Source: Siphonodentalium dalli (lineage: Eukaryota > Mollusca > Scaphopoda > Gadilida > Siphonodentaliidae). From it: a stretch of 64,000 bases of DNA. Position 1 is the first letter of the stretch, and every line of letters starts with the position of its first letter. The translations under genes and the position numbers were made by a program. The stretch covers positions 195,145,948 through 195,209,947 of the forward strand of contig CP136064.1 of assembly GCA_032622095.1 (NCBI GenBank). The letters run 5' to 3'. The notes under the pieces are model-generated. The model was not told the DNA's origin. It did not search any database and was given only the letters and a program-made list of their open reading frames with translations. Shown here one piece after another: positions 24,164 to 34,668 of the stretch.

Positions 24164-24387
24164 CGGGTACAGTTCAGCAGATTTTCCAAATGCAGTTTAA
24201 CTCAATTGTAATGAAGATAGTCATGCGTGGATTATGCAAATGACCTGTAATGGACAACGCATATCCCAATACAGGGAGGGACCATCAACTGACCATCTTC
24301 CGGCTCGGTTCAGTAGTTCAAAATCCCATTCAGCAGTTCATGGGCTGCAATAATGCAGATTCTCCCAAATGCAGTTTAACTCTTTTG

Positions 24388-24433
24388 TAGAGATGGGCGG
24401 TTAACCGTGGAATCAGTTCGGTTTCGGTTGTCG
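24388..24433 (+). mobile_element. Left-end fragment of the TAGAGATGGGCGG hAT element
   Basis: Identical over about 46 bp to the start of 22745-23850 (GATGGGCGGTTAACCGTGGA...). It stops abruptly at the Tc1-like MITE that begins at 24434. Confidence 0.85.
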
Positions 24434-24532
24434 TATGAATGGCAATATTAAGCCATATTTCCGACTAAATCCTGAAAAATTACCCATAATTCTGCTGTGG
24501 TTAAGGAGTCAATTACTTTGGCCATTACTGTA
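24434..24532. mobile_element. Tc1/mariner-like foldback MITE, right half
   Basis: ATGAATGGCAATATTAAGCC through to GGCCATTACTGTA. The left arm is missing. Confidence 0.8.
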
Positions 24533-24772
24533 GTTCTCTTAGGAAATGTTCCGATAATACTAGTAGTTCAACGAATGGCAATAGACGGTTTGTTAAACTT
24601 TTATCTGAACATTTCTCACCAATTAATATGAATCATTCTACTCTTCTATGACCTTTTCATCTGTCTGTCATCTGCTCATTTTTCATGGACACCCCTCCAT
24701 TAATAATAGACCATTCCAATATATACTTTTATAACTGGGTGGGAGGAATCCATTTAGCAAAGTAAGGGTTAA
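24533..24772. mobile_element. TTAA foldback ('TCTATACTAAAT' family), truncated
   Basis: Begins inside the family (TTCTCTTAGGAAATGTTC) and ends AGCAAAGTAAGGGTTAA. It abuts the MITE at 24434-24532. Confidence 0.6.
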
Positions 24773-24786
24773 GGGTGATATACATG

Positions 24787-24986
24787 TACAGTCAATGCCC
24801 TAAATAATCGACTCCTTAACCACAGCAGAATTATAGATAATTTTTCAGGATTTAGTTGGAAATATGGCTTGTTGTTGCCATTCATCGGCCGATGATTGGC
24901 AACAAGCCATATTTCCGACTAAATCCTGAAAAATTACCCATAATTCTGCGGTGGTTAAGGAGTCGATTATTTAGAACAACACTGTT
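24787..24986. mobile_element. Tc1/mariner-like foldback MITE, full copy
   Basis: TACAGTCAATGCCCTAAATA at the left arm. The right arm is mutated at its end (TTTAGAACAACACTGTTA). Confidence 0.8.
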
Positions 24987-25154
24987 AGTGAATACATGTA
25001 TAAAGTATTAATGGAAGTTATAAATTGGGGACAAGATGAATGTCTGAACTAAAATTTATTTTTCTCTGCAAAAAGAACAAACACAGTGCTAATCCTTTCA
25101 TGCTATAAAGCCTCACGTTCTCTGACTATTAATCAGAGTAAACAAGCCTGCCAA

Positions 25155-25535
25155 TAGCAGAATGAGGTCTTCAGAGGGTGAATTTAGTGACACTCTCACG
25201 CCTGGTTGGCTAGCATGACCAATTTTACCCGCTGGGGACCTCATTCTGCTTAGGCCTCATCTTCTGGGAAGTGTCAAATAAACATTGTTTTAGTCACTTT
25301 TTCCTTTCTGGAAAGTTTCTCTATCCCCCAATTTGCAGAAGATAAAATGCATAATTGAGGTGACTAATGGGTGAACAATACCAACATCAACTGGAGAACT
25401 TCAATCTGATCCTAGGTCTCCCATAGGAGTTGAGACCTAAACAGAATGAGGTTCCCAGAGGTTGAATTTGGTGATAATTCTGCAAATGACAGACAAATTT
25501 TGTGATAATTCTGCAAATGACAGACACATTATTTG
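25155..25535. mobile_element. hAT-type palindromic MITE, diverged full copy
   Basis: Left palindrome GCAGAATGAGGTCTTCAGAG ... GGGGACCTCATTCTGC, shared middle (GGAAAGTTTCTCTATCCCCC), and the right end GCAAATGACAGACACATTAT duplicated in a 31-bp tandem at 25475-25530. Confidence 0.6.
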
Positions 25536-25593
25536 CAGACTTGAGAGTAAACAAAATCATGATTGGTATGGAACATTGTTTAGTATATACATG

Positions 25594-25787
25594 TACAGTA
25601 ATGCCCTAAGTAATCGACTCCTTAACCACAGCAGAATTATGGGTAATTTTTCAGGATTCAGTCGGAAATATGGCTTGTTGCCATTCATCGGAAAGAATGG
25701 CAACAAGCCATATTTCCGACTAAATCCTGAAAAGTTACACATAATTCTGCTGTGGTTAAGGAGTCGATTACTTAGGGCATTACTGTA
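25594..25787. mobile_element. Tc1/mariner-like foldback MITE, best-preserved copy
   Basis: Nearly perfect palindrome. TA-CAGTAATGCCCTAAGTAA and the complement GGGCATTACTG-TA are flanked by TA on both sides. The arms run for about 90 bp (TCCTTAACCACAGCAGAATT, TTCAGGATT-AGTCGGAAATA, GGCTTGTTGCCATTCATCGG). CAGT ends plus a TA target fit Tc1/mariner MITEs. No coding capacity. At least 15 copies or parts occur in this window. Confidence 0.88.
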
Positions 25788-26680
25788 CATATGAACAGCT
25801 GTATAGAACTATGAGTTAATACCATTTAAAACCAATTGGAATTTCTCTAACAAGCTTTTGCAAACTCAAAGCAATCTTCAGTCAAGTTATATACACACAA
25901 TATGTGGAAGTGAAATAAATTAGCCAGAAACCAGATGATTAGGGTGGAATTAACTGACACTATTATAGAAAACTGAAGATCAACTAAAGATAAACGGAGG
26001 AATGCAAATGCGCCTCTAGGCCTGGTTAAGGAAAAACTTCTTACAAGTGCAAGAAGTACAGTAATTGAAGACAGGATGATGAAACATGCATAATATTTCA
26101 AAACACATTTCTCCCACATATTTTGGAATTGTGTTCACGTTCAGGAAGCCATAAAGGAACTCAAAGATTGGGGTAAAATTAACAGCATTGATCTCTGTCC
26201 CCAACAAATGACAATGATTCTCGGCTCGTCACCAACGGATCTGAACTTTACAACGAACATGCTATGGCTCCTAATTAAACAATACATAATTAGGATTAAA
26301 TTCAATCCAATTAACTTATAGCTAAATCTTTTCTTCAAAGAGTTGAATTATAGATACCAATGTGAGAATTATACCACATGATGCCAATCGAAACAATTTT
26401 TTTTGAAAACATGGTTCTTTTAGAAAAGGCTTTACATTTATAACAAGTACGCACGAGTGAACACCAATCAACTTGAGTGTCCTGGAAATAATCTCTTCAC
26501 CAGTTCAAATACTCAGTTATTATAGATATATGGAAATTCGATACCACTCCCACCCCCCCCCCAATATCAAAATACCGTCTATGGTTAGATATACCGATAC
26601 ACTGTACACAGGAACAAAGTTCAAGGATTTATAATCTGAATTTATACTATATAAAAATGAACATATATTTGATTTATCCC
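25788..26680. other. No gene recognised
   Basis: AT-rich intron sequence on the 3' side of the LINE. Chance minus-strand frames at 25847-26338 have no recognisable domain. A C10 run lies at 26556-26562. Confidence 0.45.
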
Positions 26681-26846
26681 TATTTACATGTCAGTCGAAT
26701 TGAATTGAATTGAATATTTGTTTATTATAGTGACATTGTGTTACATATATAAATGCGTATACACACACAACAATAATCGACAATTACACCCGGCCCATAG
26801 GGCCTATAAGTCACTCTATTTCAAAATAAATATAATTATTAATTAA

Positions 26847-29800
26847 TTAATTTCGCGGCGTCGTTATTAATTTCTGTCTTTCTCCAAATGCACGGTACAG
26901 GAATTTAGCAGTTTGTCGCGGAAAGTTATCGAATAAATGTTTGGCTATATAAGTCAGAGAATTCACACCATTGATGTGGAAATTGGCACTACGAAAAAAA
27001 TCCGTCCGTAAATTATCATATGCGTTGCACTGAAGAAAAAGATGGAGCTCGTCTTCCACAGACTTTGATTGGCAGAACACACATATTCGGTCGACCAAGT
27101 CTTCATTTCGCCATCGACCGGTCTCTACACGTAGCGGCAGGATACCGCACCGAAATCGGGCAACAACTGAACGTTCTCCTTTACTAATGTTCAGTTTTAC
27201 GTATGCTTCTGTGATATATTCCGTTTTGAGATCTTTATACAGTCTTAATTTATCAAGTCTATTTACATCAGCTTGCCAATTGATCTGGTTACACTTTTTC
27301 AAGTTAATTTCGCATTCATTTAGGTCACAAACCAACCTGTTAGCAAATACGTGAAATTGGTCACTGGAAATTAGTACAGATCTCACAGCCGATACCCAAC
27401 TGTCTTTTGAACATGTCTTGAGTTCCCATAAAAACACAGTTTTCGCAATTCGACCATTGTCCATTCTTATCAGCCGATTCCAAAGTCTTGCCATGCTTAA
27501 CCACCGTCGGTGTGTTGAAGATATCCATCCAATCTCCCCGTTGAGTGATGGTAGAGGTGTGAATCGGTGCACGCCGAGAAAATATCGTAGCGCACGGTTT
27601 TGTACCATATCAATACTATGGAAGGTTTTAAACCCCCATACACCACTACAATAGTCCAGAATAGGAACGACGCAATTATTAAATAGTTTTTCATATGTAT
27701 CTATGCCAATGTCTTTGAATGAATGAATTCTCGATATTACAGCTCCCAGTGCGCGACCTCCAGAATGCGCCAGGGTCTCGGCGGCTGCACTAAACTTGTT
27801 CGTTTCGTTAAAAACCACTCCTAGGTATTTGTAGTTATCGGTGTATTCTACCACGTCATTTCCAATTGAAAACACAATATCACTTCGTTTGCGTTGAGGT
27901 TTGCGGAAATGTAGAATTTTAGTTTTGGAAGTGTTCACATGGAGTCTCCATTTTCTACACCATGAGTCAAGTACATCGAGCATACATTGCATATTGCGTT
28001 CATTGTCACTGATCAGAGCAATGTCATCCGCATACATAAGAATACTGATGTTTGTATTACCAACCTCAACTCCTCTATTTAAGGTTTTTATATCACAAGC
28101 GAGGTCGTTCACATACACGGAGAACAATGTAGGTGATAAGTTATTTCCTTGGATTACTCCAGAATTGCACGGAAACCACTCTGTTAGTGCACTGCCAACT
28201 TTTACACACGAAGTCGTATTTCTGTAGAGTTCTTTTATGGCGAAGTACATGTTTTGCGTGATGTTATTCTGTAAAAGTTTATATTCAAGAAGATCGCGGT
28301 CAACAGAATCGAATGCCTTTTTTAGGTCCACGAATGCCACAAACGTTGATTTTCTATTTCGAGTTATACTGGACAGTGTGTACACATGATCGAGACAGGC
28401 ACGTCCTTTCCTGAACCCATTCTGTTCCTCAACCAGAATATCGTTACACGCGAGAAATTCAGATATCCTATCATTCAGTATCGAACAATATAATTTTGCG
28501 ACAACAGATTGAAGACTGATGCCACGATAGTTCATTGGTATTCTCGGATCAGATGAGGGATCTTTCGGGATCGGCAATACTATGGACTGTTTCCAAGTAG
28601 AAGGAATAATATTACATTCAAAACATAGAGAGAACAATTTATGTAGAATATTCACGGATGCTTCGTTTTTAAGAAATTCATATTGTATTTGATCGACTCC
28701 TGGCGCCTTTCCCTGTTTTGATCTGTCAACAGCTCGTTGTATCTCAGTGCGTGTTAAAGTCTTGTTTAACATGTCGATGTCATCAATCGGCGGACGAGGA
28801 ATAACATTACACGCAATTTCAAGGTGAAGTTTAGTGGCAAGAACAGATGTTTTAAATGCATCATCAAAAGTTGTATCAGACGACAAATCGTAAAGATTTG
28901 CGAAGTCACTTCTCCACTTATGAAGTATCACATCATGATCATTACTGATAGTTCCATCTTCATTATAACATTCGGTAGGAATTTTTTGCTTTCGCTTTGG
29001 GCCCAAACTTCGGATCTGGTCCCAGAATATATTTGGATCAGAAGTTGCTACTGTCTCCATTTGAAGTGCCAAATCACGTTTATACTTCCGTTCGAAATAG
29101 CGAATCTTTTTATCTAAAGTATTTTGGCTGTCCTTGAATCGCATTCGAGCCTCTCGTTTAGCGCGCGTATTACCACGAATATCAAAGTATAGTTTCTCGT
29201 TCGTTCGCATCGATTTCCACAGCTGCGTCAGTTCGTCATTCCAGAAGGGTTTATCAACACGAAGTCGTTTTCGACATCTTTTACTGCCATCTCGGTTAGG
29301 CTGTCCACATGCAGCTTCAGACAATAAAAGTTTACAAAAGTCAGCATGTATCGTGTCCACATTGTGTTGCGTGTTTTCATTCGATTCTATCTTGTTTATC
29401 AGTTCAAATATTTGGCGAGAACATGAGTTTGTGCACATGAATGCTTTTGAAAGATTCCGTACATCAATGCGACGATGTTTATGTGACTTTTCCTTGGGTG
29501 TGGTCTGCGTACAGTGATGACTGAGTTTGTATTTTGCACTTAGCATAGCATGATCTGGAACTTTGCTTCTTTCGCCCAATAGACCGTGAAGGTTATTGTC
29601 ATCTATAATATTTTGACATGTTGTTATCTCAAAGTTGTAAAAGTTTGATAAAGAATGTTGAGGGACACACATGTAGTCGACCACTGATTGTCCTCGACCA
29701 GAGTGGAACGTGTGTAAGTTAGAATCGTCACCATACCGTCCATTCAAGACAACATACTTGCAGTCGTTGAGGAATTCAAGGAAAGTATGCCCGTGTTGGT

Positions 29801-30368
29801 TGTACGTTTTATCAATGACTTCTCGTTTGGGTATGTTATCGGTATCAGAATTAAAGTCACATCCATGTCCGATACGACTATTAAAATCCCCACATAAGAA
29901 AACACAGTCAAGTTCAGATAAGGTATGGATTTCACTAAATATGTGCGTAAAAAAAGCAGTCGCGTCGCGTCCCCATGGTGATGTTTCCGGTGGCAAGTAA
30001 CAACTGTAGATCGCGAAACAGGCATCAGTGGCTGGATCGAAAAATTTAACTCCGATAACCCCTTCGTAACTTTGGTCACATACAGTTATAGTGTAGTGTT
30101 CGTACAACCAGTTTTTTATCAGAAGTCCGACACCCCCTGAACCTTTCGGTGCGTCCCTGTGAATTCCTCGTCTATTAAAGCCTATCCAACGGTAGTCATT
30201 TGGAGTTATACTCAGTTCATCGTCTCCTCGCAAGTGTGTCTCAGAAACCGCTATCACATCACAGTTCGCACACTGTATAATCTCTGATCTTAGTTCACTA
30301 TTAGCTGTTGTCCAACCACACACATTGAGTTGTCCTAATGTAATATAGTCTATGTGCCGGTGTGAATG
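26847..30368 (-). CDS. LINE ORF2: APE endonuclease + reverse transcriptase
   Basis: Makes the enzyme that nicks target DNA and copies the element RNA in place. The numbering starts at the GTG at 30323 (1158 codons). Endonuclease residues are all visible: SETH at 27-30, GDFNSR at 145-150, VVDY at 214-217 and PDHAML at 256-261. The reverse transcriptase spans about 500-880, with NYRGISL at 598-604, FVDLKKAFD at 664-672, QGNNLSPTLF at 725-734 and the catalytic YADD at 764-767. A Cys-Cys-His-Cys cluster (CVFCQ...HLFLQC) lies near 1090-1115. There is no internal stop or frameshift. The frame is open from the TAG at 30369-30371, but no ATG precedes the endonuclease: it reads LGQLNVCGW across the GTG. 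ORF2 therefore probably starts by re-initiation or at a non-AUG codon after ORF1, which ends 72 bases upstream. Confidence 0.93.
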   Translation of the reverse strand, partial: HSHRHIDYITLGQLNVCGWTTANSELRSEIIQCANCDVIAVSETHLRGDDELSITPNDYRWIGFNRRGIHRDAPKGSGGVGLLIKNWLYEHYTITVCDQSYEGVIGVKFFDPATDACFAIYSCYLPPETSPWGRDATAFFTHIFSEIHTLSELDCVFLCGDFNSRIGHGCDFNSDTDNIPKREVIDKTYNQHGHTFLEFLNDCKYVVLNGRYGDDSNLHTFHSGRGQSVVDYMCVPQHSLSNFYNFEITTCQNIIDDNNLHGLLGERSKVPDHAMLSAKYKLSHHCTQTTPKEKSHKHRRIDVRNLSKAFMCTNSCSRQIFELINKIESNENTQHNVDTIHADFCKLLLSEAACGQPNRDGSKRCRKRLRVDKPFWNDELTQLWKSMRTNEKLYFDIRGNTRAKREARMRFKDSQNTLDKKIRYFERKYKRDLALQMETVATSDPNIFWDQIRSLGPKRKQKIPTECYNEDGTISNDHDVILHKWRSDFANLYDLSSDTTFDDAFKTSVLATKLHLEIACNVIPRPPIDDIDMLNKTLTRTEIQRAVDRSKQGKAPGVDQIQYEFLKNEASVNILHKLFSLCFECNIIPSTWKQSIVLPIPKDPSSDPRIPMNYRGISLQSVVAKLYCSILNDRISEFLACNDILVEEQNGFRKGRACLDHVYTLSSITRNRKSTFVAFVDLKKAFDSVDRDLLEYKLLQNNITQNMYFAIKELYRNTTSCVKVGSALTEWFPCNSGVIQGNNLSPTLFSVYVNDLACDIKTLNRGVEVGNTNISILMYADDIALISDNERNMQCMLDVLDSWCRKWRLHVNTSKTKILHFRKPQRKRSDIVFSIGNDVVEYTDNYKYLGVVFNETNKFSAAAETLAHSGGRALGAVISRIHSFKDIGIDTYEKLFNNCVVPILDYCSGVWGFKTFHSIDMVQNRALRYFLGVHRFTPLPSLNGEIGWISSTHRRWLSMARLWNRLIRMDNGRIAKTVFLWELKTCSKDSWVSAVRSVLISSDQFHVFANRLVCDLNECEINLKKCNQINWQADVNRLDKLRLYKDLKTEYITEAYVKLNISKGERSVVARFRCGILPLRVETGRWRNEDLVDRICVFCQSKSVEDELHLFLQCNAYDNLRTDFFRSANFHINGVNSLTYIAKHLFDNFPRQTAKFLYRAFGERQKLITTPRN

Positions 30369-30442
30369 CTAATTACTACTGTCGTTATCACGTTGTCGCT
30401 CATTGTTTTGAGACCCCTTCTTCACAATACGTCCACTACCGG

Positions 30443-30910
30443 TTATGCGAAATTGATTGCCTTCATTAACTGTTGTAATAACGTACGGGCATTCAATTCT
30501 ATTAGTCTCTCCACGTGTGATTTACAAGATCGCAGATAAACGTCTTTGTATTCGGCAGTTTCTTTCAAAGTTAACTTTCCTCGTAGGACACGAATTTTAT
30601 CTTCCAGTGAACGAAATACGATTTTAACTAGCCCTGGTTGGCCTTGTCTTCGACTTAGGAGTCGCTTGGCTGCTATAACCTCATCATCACTATGATCAGA
30701 ACCGAGACAACGAATCAACTTCCTAGATTCCAGCAGAATATCCTCGTTTTCTGTATATGGAACATTCGTTGCTATAACGGTAATCTCCGAGTTTTCAACT
30801 GAATGCACATGTGGGTGTCGATCGATATCGATTTGATTAGCTGGACCATTGTTTTCAAGCGTTGATAATCGCTCAGCAATTGTCTTAATTTCGGCCGTGA
30901 AATTATCCAT
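30443..30910 (-). CDS. LINE ORF1: RNA-binding chaperone-type protein
   Basis: A 155-residue protein just upstream of ORF2 in the same element. Residues 1-22 (AEIKTIAERLSTLENN) have heptad spacing for a short coiled coil. Residues 40-140 (VIATNVPYTENEDILLE... then PGLVKIVFRSLEDKIRVL) fit the FP-like/RRM-like fold common in ORF1 of invertebrate LINEs. Such proteins trimerise, coat the element RNA and act as nucleic acid chaperones. The ATG at 30910 has a purine at -3 and G at +4. It is short compared with many ORF1 proteins, and no zinc knuckle is visible. It ends at TAA 30443-30445, before ORF2. Confidence 0.8.
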   Translation of the reverse strand: MDNFTAEIKTIAERLSTLENNGPANQIDIDRHPHVHSVENSEITVIATNVPYTENEDILLESRKLIRCLGSDHSDDEVIAAKRLLSRRQGQPGLVKIVFRSLEDKIRVLRGKLTLKETAEYKDVYLRSCKSHVERLIELNARTLLQQLMKAINFA

Positions 30911-31042
30911 ACGTGTCTCCTGTATACTGGGTGTGCATATGGTTTACAAATAAGTGTAAATGAAGTGAGCCAGATGTGAGCGAATTGGAAGAATGTCACT
31001 TGATATATATATAATAATGTGTACCTCTGTTTATATTTACAT

Positions 31043-31586
31043 TCCTTTAATGATGTATGTTTATTCCAATATAAAAAAAAAACTTAATTGAATGCCACAA
31101 TGCTTCAGATTCAATCTGAACCAAAGATGCAGGCCCCTACTATGGAAAGTGCCATTGACACTGTAGCTCAACATGGAGATGGGATAATTTCATACTTAAC
31201 AGTCAATTGTGCGATAAGAATGCTGACAGTTTAAATGTTTAAAAGTAATACCAAAGGTCAACTGGAAGAGCCATATGAAGTTTGTCTATTTTTGGGGATC
31301 CAAGATAAGGCTAACATAAATTCCAAATGTGTTAAAACTTCCTCTTTTGAAAGTCGATATCTGGCCATCAAAACCTCCCATTAATGGGCTCATGGGTTGG
31401 ATCCAGTGATTTTCTGGTATTTTAAACTAGCATGGTGGTTTTTGGCGTCAAATCAGACAGGGCATTTTAGTAAGTTGAACAAATAAACTTAGGTTGTAAT
31501 ATTGAACTTATCAGCTGTAAATCCCTACAAATGAATCGATAGGAATCATCTAACAACTTATCAGCGAGCATTCAGTTAATAAAGGG
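31043..31586. other. No gene recognised
   Basis: AT-rich sequence between the LINE 5' end and the next TTAA element. Confidence 0.5.
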
Positions 31587-31822
31587 TTAATCCTTCCATG
31601 ACTGGAGCTTCCTCAAATTTTGTGAAAACCCTGTTCCAACATATTCTCTTTTATATGCAAGTCTCCCATAGGGAGCTTTGCCTATAAAGAATAAAAAAAA
31701 TTCCCTTGACCTTGTAAGCCAGTGCATTCTCTTATATATATCTCCCTATGGGAGACTCACATATACAAGATAATGCACTGGCACAGGGTCTTTAATGCTG
31801 CACCAGCGCAGCTCCTATCATG
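31587..31822. mobile_element. TTAA element with two CTCTTATATATG-type modules
   Basis: Left TTAATCCTTCCATGACTGGA. The right end (GCAGCTCCTATCATGAAT) has lost its terminal GGGTTAA. The two palindromic modules are separated by ACCTTGTAAGCCAGTGCATT. Confidence 0.65.
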
Positions 31823-31848
31823 AATACAGGTGCACAGCATTAATAATA

Positions 31849-31982
31849 TACAGTAATGCCCTATATAATCGACTCATTAACCACAGCAGAATTATGGGTA
31901 AGCCATATTTCCGACTAAATCCTGAAAAGTTACCCATAATTCTGCTGTGGTTAAGGAGTCAATTATTTAAGACATTACTATA
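31849..31982. mobile_element. Tc1/mariner-like foldback MITE, internally deleted
   Basis: TACAGTAATGCCCTATATAA ... TTAAGACATTACTATA, with the loop and half of each arm lost (134 bp). Confidence 0.8.
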
Positions 31983-32338
31983 TTTCGGCATTATCACTAT
32001 GATTGATTTCTAGCCATCACTTTTGCTGAAATGGTTCTATCCCATGGTGTTGGTTACTGAGTTACCCAGGCCACTAATTGGTATTATTTTTACCAACAGC
32101 TGGTATTTTGTTTGACGCAAATGTGGCAAATCTTGTCTAGTTTGCTTGTTCAGAAAATTGTTGTTTGCTTGAATCAATTTGAAACAATGGTTTACATAAA
32201 ATAGACAGATGTTTATTGAATTTCACTGGTCCATGCTGCTCAATGGCAACTTGATAGAACCAAAAGACAAAATTCAAATCACACCAACTAGAAGAATTTT
32301 CCCAACCTAGCTAGGTATTAAACAAAATACCATTTCAG

Positions 32339-32597
32339 TTAACCCTTTCTATACTAAATGGATTCTCCCATTTAGTTATAAAGTCTATATTGGAGTGGTC
32401 TATCTTATATATGGAGGAGTGTTCAGGTATAAAAGCAGACGACAGACAGAGGAAAATATAATGGAAGTGCAGAAGGATGTATATGTATTGGAGAAAAATG
32501 TTCAGATAATAAGTTTAACAGTCGTTTGATGAACTTATTATCTGAACATTTCCAAAGGGAACTACTCATCAATGAGTATTTAGTATACAAAGGTTAA
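32339..32597. mobile_element. TTAA foldback ('TCTATACTAAATGG' family), full copy
   Basis: TTAACCCTTTCTATACTAAA at the left and TTTAGTATACAAAGGTTAA at the right. The inner hairpin is TGTTCAGATAATAAGTTTAA / TGAACTTATTATCTGAACAT. Confidence 0.8.
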
Positions 32598-33389
32598 CCT
32601 GGATAAAAAATACTATTTTTGGAAACCTGGGTATCTTAGTAACTAAAACAACAAGATAATGATTACTATTATCATCCAGGTGAGACTAACAGTTACACAG
32701 TTTGGAATTTATTCATGACTCAGAGCATAAAATTTATCAATGTCTACCAGAGCGCACCAGTCATACTTCCTTTCTGACTTCCTTTCCTCCAGCTAAAATG
32801 GCAAAAACGATTGCCCCCAAAGAAAAATTTCCTATGCGCTTTGAGAACAATTCCCTAATTCCCTCACTAAAACTTTTTGTTATATTAATGACAGAACAGA
32901 GATTTAGAGGGGCAGTCTTGTTGAAGATTTTCGAATGCTACTCAGAAAAATGGCATCCAAATAGAACTCTTGTGTTGGACTTAACAGATGTTGCAATGTG
33001 GGTTGCTGTCCATGTGTGTTTAGATATATGTGTTGATAAAATAGTTCTTCTTTAGTTCTAGTGGTACTTTCCAAACTTAATGTACAAAATTACACACACT
33101 TTTTTTCGATATTTTGTGTCAGTTTGCTTAGTATATAATATTAATATCACGAAAGTCCACAATCAGTCTACTGTTGATGTCATTGGCAGTCAAGTAACCA
33201 TTGGTCATATTAGGAAAAGAGAGTTCCGTACACCTGCAGCAGCTCCAATCCCTCGTCTCTTTTCGTGCCTGATCTCAATGAACTCCTTGACTTTCTACTT
33301 GTGGAAGTGCTTTCAGAGGTGATAACTTTGGCATCATTGGGGTTGATTGTGTGTTGAGACAATGAGGAATGTTGACTTGAGCCTCTCCA
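32598..33389. other. No gene supported
   Basis: A 117-codon plus-strand frame (32702-33055) and a minus-strand serine-rich open stretch (33240-33345) are present. Neither has a recognisable domain or phase-compatible splice sites with the RERE-like exons. Confidence 0.35.
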
Positions 33390-33593
33390 AAATGCCCTAA
33401 ATAATTGACTCCTTAACCACAGCAGAATTACGGGTATTTTTCAGGATTTAGTCGCCAATATGGCTTGTTGCCATTCATCGGAAAGCTCTGTGAGGTTAAG
33501 GAGTCGATGAATGGCAACAAGCCATATTTCTGACTAAATCCTGAAAAATTACCTGCAGTGGTTAAGGAATCGATTATTTTGGGCATTACTGTA
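33390..33593. mobile_element. Tc1/mariner-like foldback MITE
   Basis: AAATGCCCTAAATAATTGAC ... GGGCATTACTGTA. Part of the right arm (CCCATAATTCTG) is deleted. Confidence 0.8.
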
Positions 33594-33986
33594 GTTGTCC
33601 TGAGTTTTTATATTTAGTATGATAGATGACACCACATTTCTTCACATGAGATAGCTGTTGCTTTAATGAAGTTGAAACAAGGTTAACCAACCATGAACAT
33701 GAATGAAGGACTGGAACTGTACGGACCTCTCCATTCCTCATGTGGCACCAAAAGTAAACATGGATGAGGGACTGTAGCTGCCACAGGCATACAGACCTCT
33801 CCTTTTGGCATGTACGTGATACCAATGGTCAAATGACTGTCAATGACATAAACGGTAGACTGAGGAAGGTGAATTGGTTTTGCTGAAATATCTCAATGTA
33901 TATACATTTTATGCCCGGAGTCAGGAACTCCAAACTGAATCAACCCCATAGCAAGGAACCAACTTATTTAACAGTGACATACATAC

Positions 33987-34100
33987 CACCTTGATCTCCT
34001 TGATTTCACATATGAAGTATGGAACATCTGGTCTGTTGCTATCTATGAATACAGCATCTGCAAAATCAGGATAGTTATTCAACGCAATGGAACTTTCAGC
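33987..34100 (-). CDS. RERE: RERE/atrophin-like protein, exon 2 (BAH domain, first strands)
   Basis: A 114-nt exon of 38 codons in phase 0 at both ends. It has a strong acceptor (pyrimidine tract then TATAG) and a strong GTATGT donor. It encodes a BAH-domain segment, with DAVFIDSNRPDVPYFICEIK as the core. This aligns with the RERE BAH stretch recalled from the family (D-x-V-[YF]-I-x-S-x-R-P-x-x-P-Y-F-I-C-x-I). BAH domains bind nucleosomes or proteins, and in RERE the module precedes ELM2 and SANT domains that recruit histone deacetylases. The first ~14 residues (AESSIALNNYPDFA) have no counterpart I recognise in vertebrate RERE and may be a lineage insertion. It joins exon 1 after 5.3 kb and exon 3 after 19.4 kb without breaking frame. 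No other gene explains it better. Confidence 0.8.
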
Positions 34101-34668
34101 CTATAAAAAAACTTCTTCACTGACAGATGCAATTTCAATCTTATTCCAACCATCATCACCAAATTAAAGCAGCCTAGGGCAGTAAGACAGCGCTTCAAAT
34201 TGCTGCATAGATGTCAGTTGGGTCTGTTGCAAATCTGGTAAATAGTGTTACACCATGGAATCTTACATCTGGATATAACATAGTCCCCTTGGATTTCTCT
34301 CTCCTCACCCATAACACAGATTACCACATGATATTAGATAATAGAATAGAAAATAAATTTAAAAAATTGAAGTGAACCCTAGAATTCTCCAACATCTCTC
34401 TTATGCCCACATCACACAACTCGGCAGACTGCTTATATTATACTGTACTGCCCTCAGTAAATGACTCATCGAACAAGTTAAATCGCATTTCTGTTGGACT
34501 TTAAACACGGTTATAAACCATTAGAACAACCAGATTGTGTCGCTAAAACAGATGTAATCATCAACTGGTATGAACCTGGACTGGTAACTTCCAGTACAAT
34601 TGCGGCTCCAGCAAATTTTTACCGGTATTTGTCATAGAAATGAAATTCACCGACAGTCTGACAGCAGT

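Larger units (their letters stand above)
26690..31033 (-). mobile_element. Near full-length non-LTR (LINE) retrotransposon
   Basis: Minus-strand element with a short 5' leader (~120 nt upstream of the ORF1 ATG at 30910), ORF1, ORF2 and a 3' tail ending in repeated AATTC units after AATAAACAAATA. The right border is inferred from a 9-bp TATTTACAT present at 26681-26689 and again at 31034-31042, a possible target duplication. The residual GTCAGTCG between it and the AATTC units makes this tentative. The layout (FP/RRM-type ORF1, APE endonuclease plus RT ORF2, microsatellite tail) fits the Jockey superfamily (CR1/L2-like) or a related clade. The exact clade needs a tree. The uninterrupted frames indicate a recent insertion. 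Confidence 0.88.
14542..33986 (-). other. Intron 2 of the RERE-like gene
   Basis: About 19.4 kb between exons 2 and 3. It contains the non-LTR retrotransposon 26690-31033, two large DNA elements (20746-22301 and 22745-23850), the 17221-18093 element and many MITEs. The non-LTR element lies in the same orientation as the host gene. Very large introns are also typical of vertebrate RERE. Confidence 0.65.

Noticed and set aside
27418-30079. Frames antisense to or overlapping LINE ORF2
   Set aside because: Shadows of the true 1158-codon frame.
32702-33055. 117-codon plus-strand frame
   Set aside because: No domain, no splice context, opposite strand inside the host intron. Likely chance.
33240-33345. 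Minus-strand open Ser/Arg-rich stretch near exon 2
   Set aside because: Splice sites would not keep phase 0 between exons 2 and 3, and the composition is low-complexity.
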